In this document: in pieces, positions 15,806-26,757 of the stretch
Layout: every line of letters starts with the position of its first letter
Position numbering within the stretch: position 1 is the first letter of the stretch
Assembly: GCF_900626145.1 (NCBI RefSeq)
Contig: NZ_LR130816.1
Location: 1 to 64,000 of the forward strand
Length of the DNA: 64,000 nt
Origin: Intestinimonas timonensis
Lineage (GTDB): Bacteria > Bacillota > Clostridia > Oscillospirales > Oscillospiraceae
Reading direction: 5' to 3'
Notes under the pieces: model-generated
Databases searched by the model: none
What the model was told of the DNA's origin: nothing
The model's input: only the letters and a program-made list of their open reading frames with translations
Made by a program: the position numbers and the translations under genes

Positions 15806-18058
15806 TTATCTCACCGTGATGGTGACGTTTCCCTGTAAGTCGGTGCGGTAGATGTCACAGCCCGCCTCGCTCAGCCGGAGCAGGGTCTCCGGGGCGGGAT
15901 GGCCGTAGGTATTGTAGCCGCAGGAGACCACTGCCGTCTCCGGCGTCACCGTCTCCAGCAGCAGGTCGGAGGCGGCGTACTTGGAACCGTGGTGGCCCAC
16001 CAGCAGCACATCGATGTCCGGCAGGTTTCCGTACTTCACCAGCCGTCCCTCCACCACCTGGTCCATGTCCCCGGTGATGAGGGCGGAGAAGTCCGCCGTC
16101 TCACACAGCAGGCTCAGGCCCTCCTCGTTGGTGTCGCCGCTGCCCAGCGGACCGTACAGGGTGAGCACGGCGTCCCCGAACGCCAACGTCACATCGTCCC
16201 ACACCATCAGCGCCGGGATGTTCCGCTCCTCCGCCACGTTCAGGAGAGCGGTCTGAAGCTCCGGTGGGTCGATGACCTGGGGGACAGCCAGATTGGACAC
16301 CTCCAGCCGGTCCATGAGGGTGGCCACCCCGTTGGCGTGGTCGTTGTGGCAGTGGGTGAGCACCAGCAGGTCCACCCGTTTGATGCCCATGGTGCTCAGG
16401 TAGCCGGCGGCGATATCCCCGGCGTCCTCGCCGGTGCTGCCGCAGTCCACCACCGCCACCCGGTCTCCGCAGCGGAGCACCACACACTGGCTCTGACCCA
16501 CGTCCAGCACCGTCATGGTGAGGCTCCCCGCCCAATAGGCGGCGTGGTTGAGCACCAGGGCGGTGACGAGCACGATGGCTGAGCAGCACAGGGGCACCAG
16601 AGGCCGGTGCGGGCCCTTCAATCCCAGGTAGCAGAGCCACAGCAGATAGACCGTGGCCAGGCCGCCCATCAGGTAGGGTCCCACCGTCGTCACAGAGGCG
16701 AAGGGGGCGGCGGCCAAGTTCCGGACCAGCCACAGTACCAGCCGGGGCAGCAGCCCCACCACCTGACCCAGGGCCGTCCCCACGGCGGGGAGCAGGAGCT
16801 GGACCAGGGCGGTGAGCAGCCCGCCCTGGAAGGTGAGCTGCAAAAGGGGCAGGCACAGCAGGTTGGACACCGGGGAGATCACCGAGAGACTGCCAAAGTA
16901 CCACACCAGCAGGGGCACGGTGAAGGCCAGGGCGCCCACGGTGACCCCCAGAGAGCCAGCCGCCCACCAGCCCAGCCGGCGGAGCGGGCCGTGCTTCTGG
17001 TTTTCTTTCTTTTCCGGCGTCGGAAAGAACCCGGTCACATAGTCCCGCACCCGCCCGGAGAAGGCCAGGATGCCCGCCACCGAGGCAAAGGAGAGCTGAA
17101 GGCTCACACTCTGCGAGGCCCAGGGGTCCTGGAGCAGGAGGAGCAGCAGGGCCAGAGAGAGGCTGGTAGGGGAATCGTTCTCCCGGCCCAGCAGAGGTCC
17201 CAACAGCAGCAGGCCGTTCATAACAGCGGCCCGGACCACCGAGGGGGTACACCCCACGGCCAGGGCGTAGCACACCATCAGCGGCAGCACCACCAGAGCG
17301 GTGCGGCGGCGGTAGCGGCTGCCGGTAAAGGCCACCGCCAGCTGGACCAGAAAGCTCATATGGAGCCCCGACACCGCCACGGCGTGGGCCAGCCCCGCCC
17401 GCCGGAGGGCGTTATAGTCCCCCTGGGCCAGGCCAGAGGTATCGCCGGTGAGGAGGGCGGTGACCAGCCCGGCGCTCTCCGCCGGGAAGGCGGCAGCCAC
17501 GGCCTCCTTGACGGCCTGTGACCAGTGGGCGGGCAGGGCCCACAGAGGGACCGTCTCCGGCCGCCGGACCTCCAGCGCCTTCACGCTCCCCGTCAGGTGG
17601 ATGCCCTGAGAGAGGCGCCAGGTCCAACTCTCCGTGGCAGTCTGGGGCGGACCGGACCACTCCGCCGTCACCGTGAGGGCGTCGCCGGGGCGCAGGTCCA
17701 TGAGTTTCTCACTGTCGCCGTAGATTGTCGCCCGGAGGACCATGCCGTCCTCCAGCGTCACCTTTGCCTCCACCCCTGCGCCATAGCTGGTCTCATAGGG
17801 CCAGTCGGTAACGGCAGCGGTGAAGGTGCTCGGGACGCCGTCCAGCTCCCGGGCAGAACCCAGAAAATGGGCGTTATAGCCCGCCGTCCAGGTAAGTCCC
17901 GCCGCCACGCCCAGGCACACCAGGGCGCAGCGGCGCCACCGGTCCTCCCGTTTCAGGAGGGCCGGCAGAGGCAGGAGCAGGGCGAGTACCCACAGCCCCC
18001 GGCAGCTCAGAAAAACCGCCGCGGCAAAGCCGGCGGCCACCGCCGCCAGCTTACGCAC
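15806..18058 (-). CDS. comEC: ComEC/Rec2 family DNA-uptake channel
   Basis: A 750-residue membrane protein for passage of single-stranded DNA during transformation. The order is: two N-terminal membrane segments and an OB-like DUF4131 domain, a multi-pass competence domain (NALRRAGLAHAVAVSGLHMS; the AVSGLH signature), and a C-terminal metallo-beta-lactamase-like domain with THCHNDHANG and LLVGHHGSKYA. The start is a GTG whose codons overlap the XRE gene's stop by eight bases; a longer frame lies inside the XRE gene and has no homology. No ribosome site is obvious, so translation is probably coupled. Natural competence is not shown by this gene alone. Confidence 0.93.
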   Translation of the reverse strand: MRKLAAVAAGFAAAVFLSCRGLWVLALLLPLPALLKREDRWRRCALVCLGVAAGLTWTAGYNAHFLGSARELDGVPSTFTAAVTDWPYETSYGAGVEAKVTLEDGMVLRATIYGDSEKLMDLRPGDALTVTAEWSGPPQTATESWTWRLSQGIHLTGSVKALEVRRPETVPLWALPAHWSQAVKEAVAAAFPAESAGLVTALLTGDTSGLAQGDYNALRRAGLAHAVAVSGLHMSFLVQLAVAFTGSRYRRRTALVVLPLMVCYALAVGCTPSVVRAAVMNGLLLLGPLLGRENDSPTSLSLALLLLLLQDPWASQSVSLQLSFASVAGILAFSGRVRDYVTGFFPTPEKKENQKHGPLRRLGWWAAGSLGVTVGALAFTVPLLVWYFGSLSVISPVSNLLCLPLLQLTFQGGLLTALVQLLLPAVGTALGQVVGLLPRLVLWLVRNLAAAPFASVTTVGPYLMGGLATVYLLWLCYLGLKGPHRPLVPLCCSAIVLVTALVLNHAAYWAGSLTMTVLDVGQSQCVVLRCGDRVAVVDCGSTGEDAGDIAAGYLSTMGIKRVDLLVLTHCHNDHANGVATLMDRLEVSNLAVPQVIDPPELQTALLNVAEERNIPALMVWDDVTLAFGDAVLTLYGPLGSGDTNEEGLSLLCETADFSALITGDMDQVVEGRLVKYGNLPDIDVLLVGHHGSKYAASDLLLETVTPETAVVSCGYNTYGHPAPETLLRLSEAGCDIYRTDLQGNVTITVR

Positions 18059-18269
18059 GGGGCGCCGAGGGGTCGTCGGTGCGGCCCAGCAGGTAGTCGG
18101 TGGAGGTCTGGTAGTAGTCTGCCAGCTTGATGAGGGCCCATACCGGGATCTCCCGCAGGCCCTTTTCATACCGGCGGTAGACCTCCGGACTCATCTCCAG
18201 GATCGCCGCTACTTCCTTCTGTTTCAGATCCTTGTCAACGCGCGTATCTGCCAGTCGTCTAAAATACAT
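18051..18269 (-). CDS. Small XRE-family transcriptional regulator
   Basis: A 72-residue protein that is essentially one Cro/CI helix-turn-helix (LKQKEVAAILEMSPEVYRRY), then LADYYQTSTDYLLGRTDDPS, the typical short tail. The ATG (MYFRRLADTRVDKDL) was preferred to a GTG three codons upstream because homologues begin this way. Two near-identical palindromes in its own promoter suggest autorepression. It is the first gene of the comEC-holA-rnmV-recG block, with which it overlaps, so it may influence that whole operon. Confidence 0.88.
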   Translation of the reverse strand: MYFRRLADTRVDKDLKQKEVAAILEMSPEVYRRYEKGLREIPVWALIKLADYYQTSTDYLLGRTDDPSAPRA

Positions 18270-18288
18270 TCCTATCACCCGTTCAACA

Positions 18289-18363
18289 CTACCATACGGT
18301 AGGTTTTCACAGGTGGTTCAGAACCATACGGTTCTATTTTACCATTTATAGGGTTTCAATCAA
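18289..18363 (-). promoter_or_regulatory. XRE gene promoter with two palindromic operators
   Basis: On the minus strand a -35 TTGATT (complement of 18358-18363) and -10 TAAAAT (complement of 18336-18341) are 16 bases apart. Two 14-base imperfect palindromes share the core ACCATACGGT: GAACCATACGGTTC at 18321-18334, abutting the -10, and CTACCATACGGTAG at 18289-18302. Their centres are 32 bases apart, three helical turns. This is the arrangement expected for an autoregulating dimeric XRE repressor. Confidence 0.65.
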
Positions 18364-18416
18364 GGGTAAAATCTCTCCTCCAGCCACCAGATGGGACATC
18401 CGACCCTACGCACCGA

Positions 18417-18908
18417 GCACCGGCGGCGTTACGAAGTAAGCCGACGGTGCAAGCAGCGTAGCAATAGAAGACTTGGGGGGTACATCCAATAGGGGGGAGC
18501 CGCAGCTCCCCCCTGTGTTGGCCGTTTCAAGGGGGAGAGCCCAGAGAGGGGGGAAATCGGAATCCCCCCTCTCTGGGGTGTCTTTGGTTCCTTTCTGCAC
18601 AGGCAGAAAGGAACGCCCCCTGCAGGGTGGACAACACCGCAAACAGAAATCACTTTTGTTCAGAAGAAAATCATTTTGCGACCATCTCCGATGGGGAACG
18701 GCCTCCGGCGGGCCCCTTTCTGAATGACCAGAAAGGGGCGAAAGAGTCAGTCAAGGAGGGGGATTTCGATTTCCCCCTCCTTGACAATCCTCCCCTTAAA
18801 ACGACCAAGCACAGGGGGGCCGCGGCCCCCCTATTGGATGTACCCCCCGGGGCTCTTCTATCGTTACGTTATTCGCACCGTCGGCTTACTCCGTAACGCC
18901 GCCGGTGC
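18417..18908. repeat. Pair of inverted hairpin-rich repeats, 492 bp overall
   Basis: The two ends are inverted copies of about 200 bases: both begin gcaccggcggcgttacg (read inward) and share gagtaagccgacggtgc-like and ggtacatccaatagggggg blocks in the same order. Each arm folds into three successive hairpins, for example ggggggagccgcagctcccccc on the left and ggggggccgcggcccccc on the right, then a GAAATCG-looped stem, then a cctttctg/cagaaagg stem. Stem sequences differ between arms but stay paired, so the fold is conserved. No protein is encoded. It fills most of the 700-base gap between the XRE and HIT genes. Confidence 0.8.
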
Positions 18909-18940
18909 CCGGGGGGCTGGGGAACCATCGACAGGAAAAA

Positions 18941-18973
18941 CCATCCCCCGGCGGCATAGCCGCCGGGGGATGG
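18941..18973 (-). terminator. Terminator of the alaS-DUF4250-HIT operon
   Basis: A near-perfect stem ccatcccccggcgg / ccgccgggggatgg with a short loop, followed on the minus strand by TTTTTCC. It lies 17 bases past the HIT gene stop. Confidence 0.9.
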
Positions 18974-18989
18974 CGATGGGTGTATGCGA

Positions 18990-19328
18990 TCAGCCGGGAG
19001 GCCAGGTCATGTCCCGTCCGCCCAGCACGTGGAAGTGCAGATGGTAGACGCTTTGACCAGCCTGCTCGCCGATGTTGGAGACCACCCGGTAGCTCTCCAG
19101 GCCCAGGTCCTTGGTCACCTTGGAGATGACGGCGAAGATGTGGGCCACCACGGTGGCGTTCTCCGGGGTCACCTCGGCCACGGAGCCGATGTGGGTCTTG
19201 GGGATCACCAGGAAGTGGGTGGGCGCCTGGGGGTCGATGTCGTAGAAGGCGTAGACGGTCTCGTCCTCATACACCTTGTTGGAGGGGATCTCCCCTGCCG
19301 CGATCTTGCAGAACAGACAATCGCTCAT
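18990..19328 (-). CDS. HIT family protein (histidine triad nucleotide-binding)
   Basis: A 112-residue HIT-fold hydrolase of the HinT branch, likely acting on adenosine phosphoramidates or acyl-AMP. Signature motifs: SDCLFCKIAAGEIPSNKVYE at the N-terminus with the CxxC pair, HFLVIPKTHIGSV, and the triad HLHFHVLGG near residue 100. Length is standard. It is the last gene of the alaS transcript; HinT proteins can remove AMP from aminoacyl-AMP intermediates, which makes the alaS neighbourhood plausible, but the pairing may be chance. Confidence 0.93.
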   Translation of the reverse strand: MSDCLFCKIAAGEIPSNKVYEDETVYAFYDIDPQAPTHFLVIPKTHIGSVAEVTPENATVVAHIFAVISKVTKDLGLESYRVVSNIGEQAGQSVYHLHFHVLGGRDMTWPPG

Positions 19329-19358
19329 GTGCAGAAACCTCCTTTCACACGCTGCTCT

Positions 19359-19532
19359 CTATCGAAACTGATTGAGCTCTGGATAATAGGTGAAGCCGGT
19401 GGCCGCCAGGGCGGCGCAGAGGGCTTCCGGTGTGGTGTCGTGGTCATCGCAGAAGGACTCCAAATCGGAATAGGTGTCCCGGAGCCTGGCGTTGACCACG
19501 CTGTACAGGATCATGGGGTCCTGGGGCAGCAT
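19359..19532 (-). CDS. DUF4250 domain-containing small protein (57 aa)
   Basis: A 57-residue protein beginning MLPQDPMILYSVVNARLRDT and ending PELNQFR, both hallmarks of the DUF4250 family found widely in Clostridia and Bacteroidota. It is a short helical protein of unknown function. The ATG lies two bases after the alaS stop; 30 bases separate its stop from the HIT start. It is easily missed because of its size. Confidence 0.85.
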   Translation of the reverse strand: MLPQDPMILYSVVNARLRDTYSDLESFCDDHDTTPEALCAALAATGFTYYPELNQFR

Positions 19533-19534
19533 GC

Positions 19535-22207
<2,673 letters not shown>

Positions 22208-22264
22208 GGGTATTACCTCCGTTTATCTTCATTTTATATTGCGACTCACTGGTCCCGGCGGCGG

Positions 22265-22500
22265 GAAAAGAAAAACCGCCCCCGGCATCGGCCAGGGGCG
22301 GAAAAGCATTTCCACGGTACCACCCTGATTACGCTTTGTTGAAAAAGCGCATCTCATTCCATCCTGTAACGGGGATGATCCGTCCCGGTCCTCCCGGGCG
22401 GCTGGTGAAGTGGCGTGCGGGTCCGTGTCGCGGAGGGCTCTCACCGTCCCCTCTCGCTCGTCGCGGCGTGGCCCGCTTGGCTTCGTCCTTGCCCTTTTAA
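22265..22500 (-). promoter_or_regulatory. T-box riboswitch leader of alaS
   Basis: On the minus strand the T-box sequence AGGGTGGTACCGTGG (complement of 22312-22326) precedes a strong terminator, ccgcccctggc / gccgggggcgg followed by TTTTT (complement of 22271-22301). Upstream is an extended stem I region beginning near 22500. The leader senses uncharged tRNA-Ala and antiterminates alaS. The specifier codon was not placed with certainty; a GCC-type Ala codon is expected. Confidence 0.92.
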
Positions 22501-22508
22501 GCTGTTTT

Positions 22509-22536
22509 ATTTTATCACTTTTCGGGGCATTGTCAA
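22509..22536 (-). promoter_or_regulatory. Sigma-A promoter of the alaS leader
   Basis: On the minus strand TTGACA (complement of 22531-22536) and TAAAAT (complement of 22509-22514) are 16 bases apart, just upstream of the T-box leader. The -35 overlaps the last codon of the preceding membrane-protein gene. Confidence 0.75.
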
Positions 22537-22850
22537 CTGGTTTTTTCGCTTTTCCGCCTCTCATAGATTAGCACAGCCGCCAAATCCAGACCCAGGCCAG
22601 TAAGCACCGCCGCCGTCAGAATGGGTTCCACATTGGGCAGCACATCCATGAGGGCCGACCAATCCTCCCAACGGACCCAGTTTACTGCCGCGCGGTATTC
22701 CTCCAGAAGGGACAGCACACCGCAGGCCAGGCTCCCATAGAGGAGCAAGGCCCAGCCTCTCTCCTTCCCGGCGATGGCCCGTCCCAGGCAGAGCAGTGCC
22801 AGCAGAAAGGCCGCGGCTCCAAAAAATAGCCAGCTCAGCGTCCAGTTCAT
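22533..22850 (-). CDS. Small three-helix membrane protein, unknown function
   Basis: A 105-residue hydrophobic protein with three predicted membrane helices: LSWLFFGAAAFLLALLCLG near the start, ALLLYGSLACGVLSLLEEY in the middle, and ILTAAVLTGLGLDLAAVLIY near the end, followed by a basic tail RRKSEKTS. Its ATG overlaps the stop of the upstream membrane-protein gene (ATGA), so the two are coupled. I recognise no family. Confidence 0.7.
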   Translation of the reverse strand: MNWTLSWLFFGAAAFLLALLCLGRAIAGKERGWALLLYGSLACGVLSLLEEYRAAVNWVRWEDWSALMDVLPNVEPILTAAVLTGLGLDLAAVLIYERRKSEKTS

Positions 22851-23395
22851 ACGTCCTCACCTCCCTCCGAGTTCATGTCGGGAGACGGCCGCCGATCAGG
22901 CGCCAGTATCGTCCCCAGAAAAAAGAGCACCGGGGGCAGCAGGGCAGCAACAGCAATGGCGGGAAACCACAAAAGGGCCCAGCCGAGGCTGTTGACCTCC
23001 AGTAGCTGGATCACCACCAGGAACATGAGGCAGAACGACGGGCTGGCCAGGAACGCCGTGGACATCAGCAGACAGAAGCCAAACAGAGATGTGGGCTCCG
23101 TCAAGCACAGGGCAAAACCGCCGAAGCCCCACAGGCAGGCGATCCCGCCCACCAGGGCCACCGCCCGGAACCACTCCCGGACCGCAGGCCGCTCCCAATT
23201 CAGCAGGAAGGCGGCAAAGGCTCCGGCGGGCACATAGAGCAGCATCAGCAGGGCGCACAGCGGCCCCAGCAGTCCCGCGCCCCCCTCCGCGGCCCCGAAC
23301 ATGGCAAAGGCCACCGTCGTCCCCAGGGCGGAGAGCACAAAATGTCCCCCCGCGAAGCCCAGGAACCGGGCGCGGAGGGAGGTATGCTTCGCCAT
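22847..23395 (-). CDS. Multi-pass membrane protein, unknown function
   Basis: A 182-residue protein with about five hydrophobic helices (for example GGHFVLSALGTTVAFAMFGA, VALVGGIACLWGFGGFALCL, PAIAVAALLPPVLFFLGTIL) and an acidic C-terminal tail. It is coupled to the following small membrane protein by ATGA and resembles the neighbouring 196-residue membrane protein in layout, so the three may be related by duplication or work as one complex. No family is recognised. Confidence 0.7.
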   Translation of the reverse strand: MAKHTSLRARFLGFAGGHFVLSALGTTVAFAMFGAAEGGAGLLGPLCALLMLLYVPAGAFAAFLLNWERPAVREWFRAVALVGGIACLWGFGGFALCLTEPTSLFGFCLLMSTAFLASPSFCLMFLVVIQLLEVNSLGWALLWFPAIAVAALLPPVLFFLGTILAPDRRPSPDMNSEGGEDV

Positions 23396-23452
23396 ACGAT
23401 CACCCCTTTCAAGGGTATCGTATCACCGTCGTTATTGAAAGTCAATCTATTT

Positions 23453-24043
23453 TTATTGTTTTTCAATAAATTCCTCGTCCAAGTCCTCCTCCCGATCCAG
23501 GGCGGCGATGGGGAGGTAGCTGCCCATCAGGTAGAGCAGAGGAGGCAGGAGACCGGTAACCAGCCCCCCTACGTAAACTGCCCACAAGGAGCCACCGCTC
23601 CCCCAGCCCAGGAACTGGGCCAGCAGGCTGAAAAGTCCGTAGGCGGGACAGTTGAGAAGCATGGCGGCCACCAGCAGTCCAGTACCGTGGGGGATGAGGT
23701 AGGCCAGAGCCAGCAGCAGCCAGAAGGCAGCGGCAGGCACCAGCAGCAGCAGGAGGGCCTCCTCCACGTCAGGGCGGGGCAGAAGGTTCCGCTTGCGGGT
23801 GAAGCGCCCGGCGGGAAGGTAGGCCACCAGCCCCAGGATCATGGGGATCAGGGCGGGCAGTGTGCCGCTCAGCTCTGATGCTGCTCCCTGGAGCGGGAAG
23901 GGCAGAATATCCCGCACAGCGTTCCCCAGGCCCAGCAGACCGCTCGCCGTCAGGGCGAGGACAGTGAGGAGAGAGACGACCGCCGTCAGGATCAGATGGC
24001 TCCGGCAGAATTCCAGCAAAATAGGCCGCAGCAGCCGCTTCAT
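23453..24043 (-). CDS. Multi-pass membrane protein, unknown function
   Basis: A 196-residue integral membrane protein: MKRLLRPILLEFCRSHLILT leads into a first helix, and further hydrophobic segments include LIPMILGLVAYLPAGRF, LLVPAAAFWLLLALAYLIP and GGLVTGLLPPLLYLMGSYLP, with an acidic tail EEDLDEEFIEKQ. The start was moved to the ATG at 24043, 11 bases after AAGGAGG, because the upstream extension crosses the intergenic hairpin. It resembles the 182-residue neighbour in length and helix order. Confidence 0.7.
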   Translation of the reverse strand: MKRLLRPILLEFCRSHLILTAVVSLLTVLALTASGLLGLGNAVRDILPFPLQGAASELSGTLPALIPMILGLVAYLPAGRFTRKRNLLPRPDVEEALLLLLVPAAAFWLLLALAYLIPHGTGLLVAAMLLNCPAYGLFSLLAQFLGWGSGGSLWAVYVGGLVTGLLPPLLYLMGSYLPIAALDREEDLDEEFIEKQ

Positions 24044-24158
24044 GGCAGATCGTCCCTCCTTCTTAGGTGTGACCGGCCTAAAATGCCGGTCCCCCGATTC
24101 AGCAGACAATATTATAGCACAAAATATTGGGATTTCCAGCCCTAGTTTTTGTGCAGAA

Positions 24159-25373
24159 CTATTGTGGGCTCAAATCCACCTGGCGGCGAAGGATGGACAG
24201 GGGTTTTACTTGACGGGGCAGGCGCATTTTGAAACGCATCTCCGGCTTCTTTGGCTCCAGGAGGGGAAGACCGTCCATGTCGGTCATCTCCGGCACCGCA
24301 AAGGTCATGGGGTCCAAACCAGGGGCCAGGAGCTCCACCTGGGTCCCGTCGGAAAACTTGTTCCGCAGGGAGAGAACGGCGGTGCCATCGGGGGAGCAGG
24401 TCTCCACCACAGCACACACCTGGTAGTCCCGGATGTAACGGGCGTCACCGGTGTACTGGCCCGGCTGTCCGTAGTAGAAGCCGGTGGAGTAGGGCCGGTG
24501 GGAGACCTTGTCCAGCTCGGCGCGCCACACCGGGTCCAGGGGCCTCCCAGCCAGGGCGGCGTCCAGCCCATGGCGGTAGGCCCCGGTGACCACGGCGGCG
24601 TAGTAGGCCGACTTGGCCCGCCCCTCGATCTTCAAGGAGCTGAGACCGGCCTCCACCAGGTCGGACAGGTGGTCGATCATGCACATGTCCCGGCTGTTCA
24701 TGATGAAGGTCTCATTGTTCTCCTCATAGACAGGGAAATACTCCCCGGGCCGCTTCTCCTCCACCAGGGCGTACTTATAGCGGCAGGGCTGGGCGCACAT
24801 GCCCCGCTGGGCATCCCGGCCGGTCATGTAGTTGGACAGCAGGCACCGCCCCGAGTAGCTCACACACATGGCCCCGTGGACGAAGGCCTCGATCTCCAGC
24901 TCCTTAGGGGTCTTGGCCCGGATGGTGCGGATCTCCTCCAGGGAGAGTTCCCGGGCCAGGATGACCCGGCTGGCCCCCAGGTCGTACCAGGCCTGGGCCA
25001 CGGCGTGGTTGGTGACGCCGGCCTGGGTGGAAATGTGGAGCTGGAGGTGGGGCGCGTACTTCTGGGCCATGCGGAAGACCCCCAGGTCGGCGATGATGGC
25101 CGCGTCCACACCCACGCTGTCCAGATACTCCAGCCACTCCGGCAGCCGGTCTGCCTCGTCGCACCGGGGCATAGTGTTGCAGGTCACATGGACCCGCACC
25201 CCCCGGCTGTGGCACAGCTCCACCGCCTCCCGGAGCCCTTTTCGGTCAAAGTTGCCCGCAAAGGCCCGCATGCCGAAGTCGCTGCCCGCCAGGTACACCG
25301 CGTCGGCGCCGTAGGCCACCGCCATGCGCAGGCGTTCCATGTCCCCCGCCGGGGCCAATAGCTCGATGCTCAT
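24159..25373 (-). CDS. U32 family peptidase-like tRNA hydroxylation protein (TrhP/YrrO type)
   Basis: A 404-residue U32-family protein. It begins MSIELLAPAGDMERLRMAVA, the U32 barrel start, and carries the signature EAFVHGAMCVSYSGRCLLSN with the cysteines that bind an Fe-S cluster, then MCAQPCRYKY and LKIEGRAKSAYY. In B. subtilis the mltG-trmR-yrrN-yrrO order holds the TrhP pair that hydroxylates U34 of tRNAs using prephenate-derived chemistry. Here it directly follows mltG, which supports that role over a true collagenase. Start chosen at the ATG behind AGGAGG. Confidence 0.85.
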   Translation of the reverse strand: MSIELLAPAGDMERLRMAVAYGADAVYLAGSDFGMRAFAGNFDRKGLREAVELCHSRGVRVHVTCNTMPRCDEADRLPEWLEYLDSVGVDAAIIADLGVFRMAQKYAPHLQLHISTQAGVTNHAVAQAWYDLGASRVILARELSLEEIRTIRAKTPKELEIEAFVHGAMCVSYSGRCLLSNYMTGRDAQRGMCAQPCRYKYALVEEKRPGEYFPVYEENNETFIMNSRDMCMIDHLSDLVEAGLSSLKIEGRAKSAYYAAVVTGAYRHGLDAALAGRPLDPVWRAELDKVSHRPYSTGFYYGQPGQYTGDARYIRDYQVCAVVETCSPDGTAVLSLRNKFSDGTQVELLAPGLDPMTFAVPEMTDMDGLPLLEPKKPEMRFKMRLPRQVKPLSILRRQVDLSPQ

Positions 25374-25395
25374 TCCCTTGTTCCTCCTGTCAAAA

Positions 25396-25421
25396 GGGCG
25401 GTCGCCCAAAGGCGGCCGCCC
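25396..25421 (-). terminator. Hairpin between mltG and the U32 gene
   Basis: On the minus strand gggcggccgcc / ggcgaccgccc is followed by CTTTTG. The short T run suggests partial termination or mRNA processing between mltG and the U32 gene rather than a full stop. Confidence 0.55.
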
Positions 25422-25427
25422 CAGTGT

Positions 25428-26618
25428 TTAATTGCCCCGCTGCTGGGCGATGAAGTTCTGCTGCGCCTCCAGGCTCTGGAAGAAGGAGTGGGTGCCGTCG
25501 CTGCCCAGGGCGTAGTAGTAATAGTTGGTGCTCTCCGGCTCTATGGCGGCCTTGATGGAGGCCAGGCCGGGGTTGGAGATGGGTCCGGGGGGCAGCCCCT
25601 TGTTGGTATACGTGTTATAGGGCGTGTCGGCGGTATAGTCCGCCGAGGTGATGGTGCGGCCCAGGGCGTAGACCAGGGTGGCGTCCACCTGCAGATAGCC
25701 CTGCGTCCCGGCATTCGGGTTGTTGAGCCGGTTGTAGATGACCGAGGCGATGGTGGCCCGGTCATTGCCGTCGGTCTCGCGCTCGATCATGGAGGCGATG
25801 ATGACGATCTCCCGGACGGTGTACCCCTTTTCCTGGACCTCCGCCCGCATCTCGTCGGTGAAACGGCGGTCGAAGTTCACCAGCATCTTGTTGATGACCG
25901 TCTTGGGGTCTTCGCCCATATAGAACTCATAGGTGTCGGGGAACAGGTAGCCCTCCAGCCGGTGGTAATCCCCCAGTGGGATCTCCTGAAGGAAGGAGAA
26001 GGCGTAGTCGTGGGTGGCCGCCATGTCCCGGAGCTTCTCCACCGTGGAGACACCGTTCTCCTCCAGGCGCTGGAAGATCTGGTCCACCGTGTAGCCCTCG
26101 GGGATGGTGACGGTGACCATCTGGCGGCTGGCCGAGTTGGAGCCCAGGTTGGTGACGATGGCCCGGTAGTCCATATCGGTGTCCAGCTGGTAGGTGCCGG
26201 GGGCCATCTTCTCCTCAGCGTTGGAGAAGAGGGAGAAGAGCCGGAAAACCAGCTTGAACTCGATGATGCCGTTCTCCTTGAGCTGGTCGGCCACATAGTC
26301 CAGGTCCACCACCTCAATGGTCTTGGTCTCGCTACCCTCGTCGGTCTTCACCGTCACTTCCTTTTCGGTAAAGATGTCCTCGGGGAGGGTGATGATGGCG
26401 GAGTGCTCGGCCTTGTTGAGGGCCAGCACGTCGTTGGCCGCCACCCAGCCCACCGCCGCCAGCAGGGTGGAGATGCCGATGACAAAGGCCACGTACAGCA
26501 GGGTGCCCAGCAGGCTGAAGCCCTTCTTCTTCCGCCGTCTCCGGGTGGCGGGGCGCTCGCTCCGCTCCCGGGGCTGCTCGCGCCTTCCGCCGGAGCTTCT
26601 TCTTTCCTCTTGTGACAT
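25428..26618 (-). CDS. mltG: Endolytic peptidoglycan transglycosylase MltG
   Basis: A 396-residue membrane-anchored lytic transglycosylase that cuts nascent glycan chains and sets their length. A basic Arg/Lys-rich cytosolic leader (ATRRRRKKKG) precedes one membrane helix (LLGTLLYVAFVIGISTLLAA), then a LysM-like region and the YceG catalytic domain with EGYLFPDTYEF, ASMIERET (catalytic Glu), VIYNRL and YNTYTNKGLPPGPISNPGL. The start is the ATG 11 bases after AAGGAG; a longer frame through the upstream microprotein gene is an antisense artefact. Confidence 0.95.
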   Translation of the reverse strand: MSQEERRSSGGRREQPRERSERPATRRRRKKKGFSLLGTLLYVAFVIGISTLLAAVGWVAANDVLALNKAEHSAIITLPEDIFTEKEVTVKTDEGSETKTIEVVDLDYVADQLKENGIIEFKLVFRLFSLFSNAEEKMAPGTYQLDTDMDYRAIVTNLGSNSASRQMVTVTIPEGYTVDQIFQRLEENGVSTVEKLRDMAATHDYAFSFLQEIPLGDYHRLEGYLFPDTYEFYMGEDPKTVINKMLVNFDRRFTDEMRAEVQEKGYTVREIVIIASMIERETDGNDRATIASVIYNRLNNPNAGTQGYLQVDATLVYALGRTITSADYTADTPYNTYTNKGLPPGPISNPGLASIKAAIEPESTNYYYYALGSDGTHSFFQSLEAQQNFIAQQRGN

Positions 26619-26757
26619 AGGCAGTTTTTCTCCTTCCGGTTTGCTCCATCGGGGAACCAATGGCGGTCCCGCCTCATAGAATAGGCCAGTTGGAGGGCAA
26701 AAGCCCCGGTCTTCCGCCGGCGGCGCCTCCAAACTCTGAAAACGAGGTGTGTCGTTC

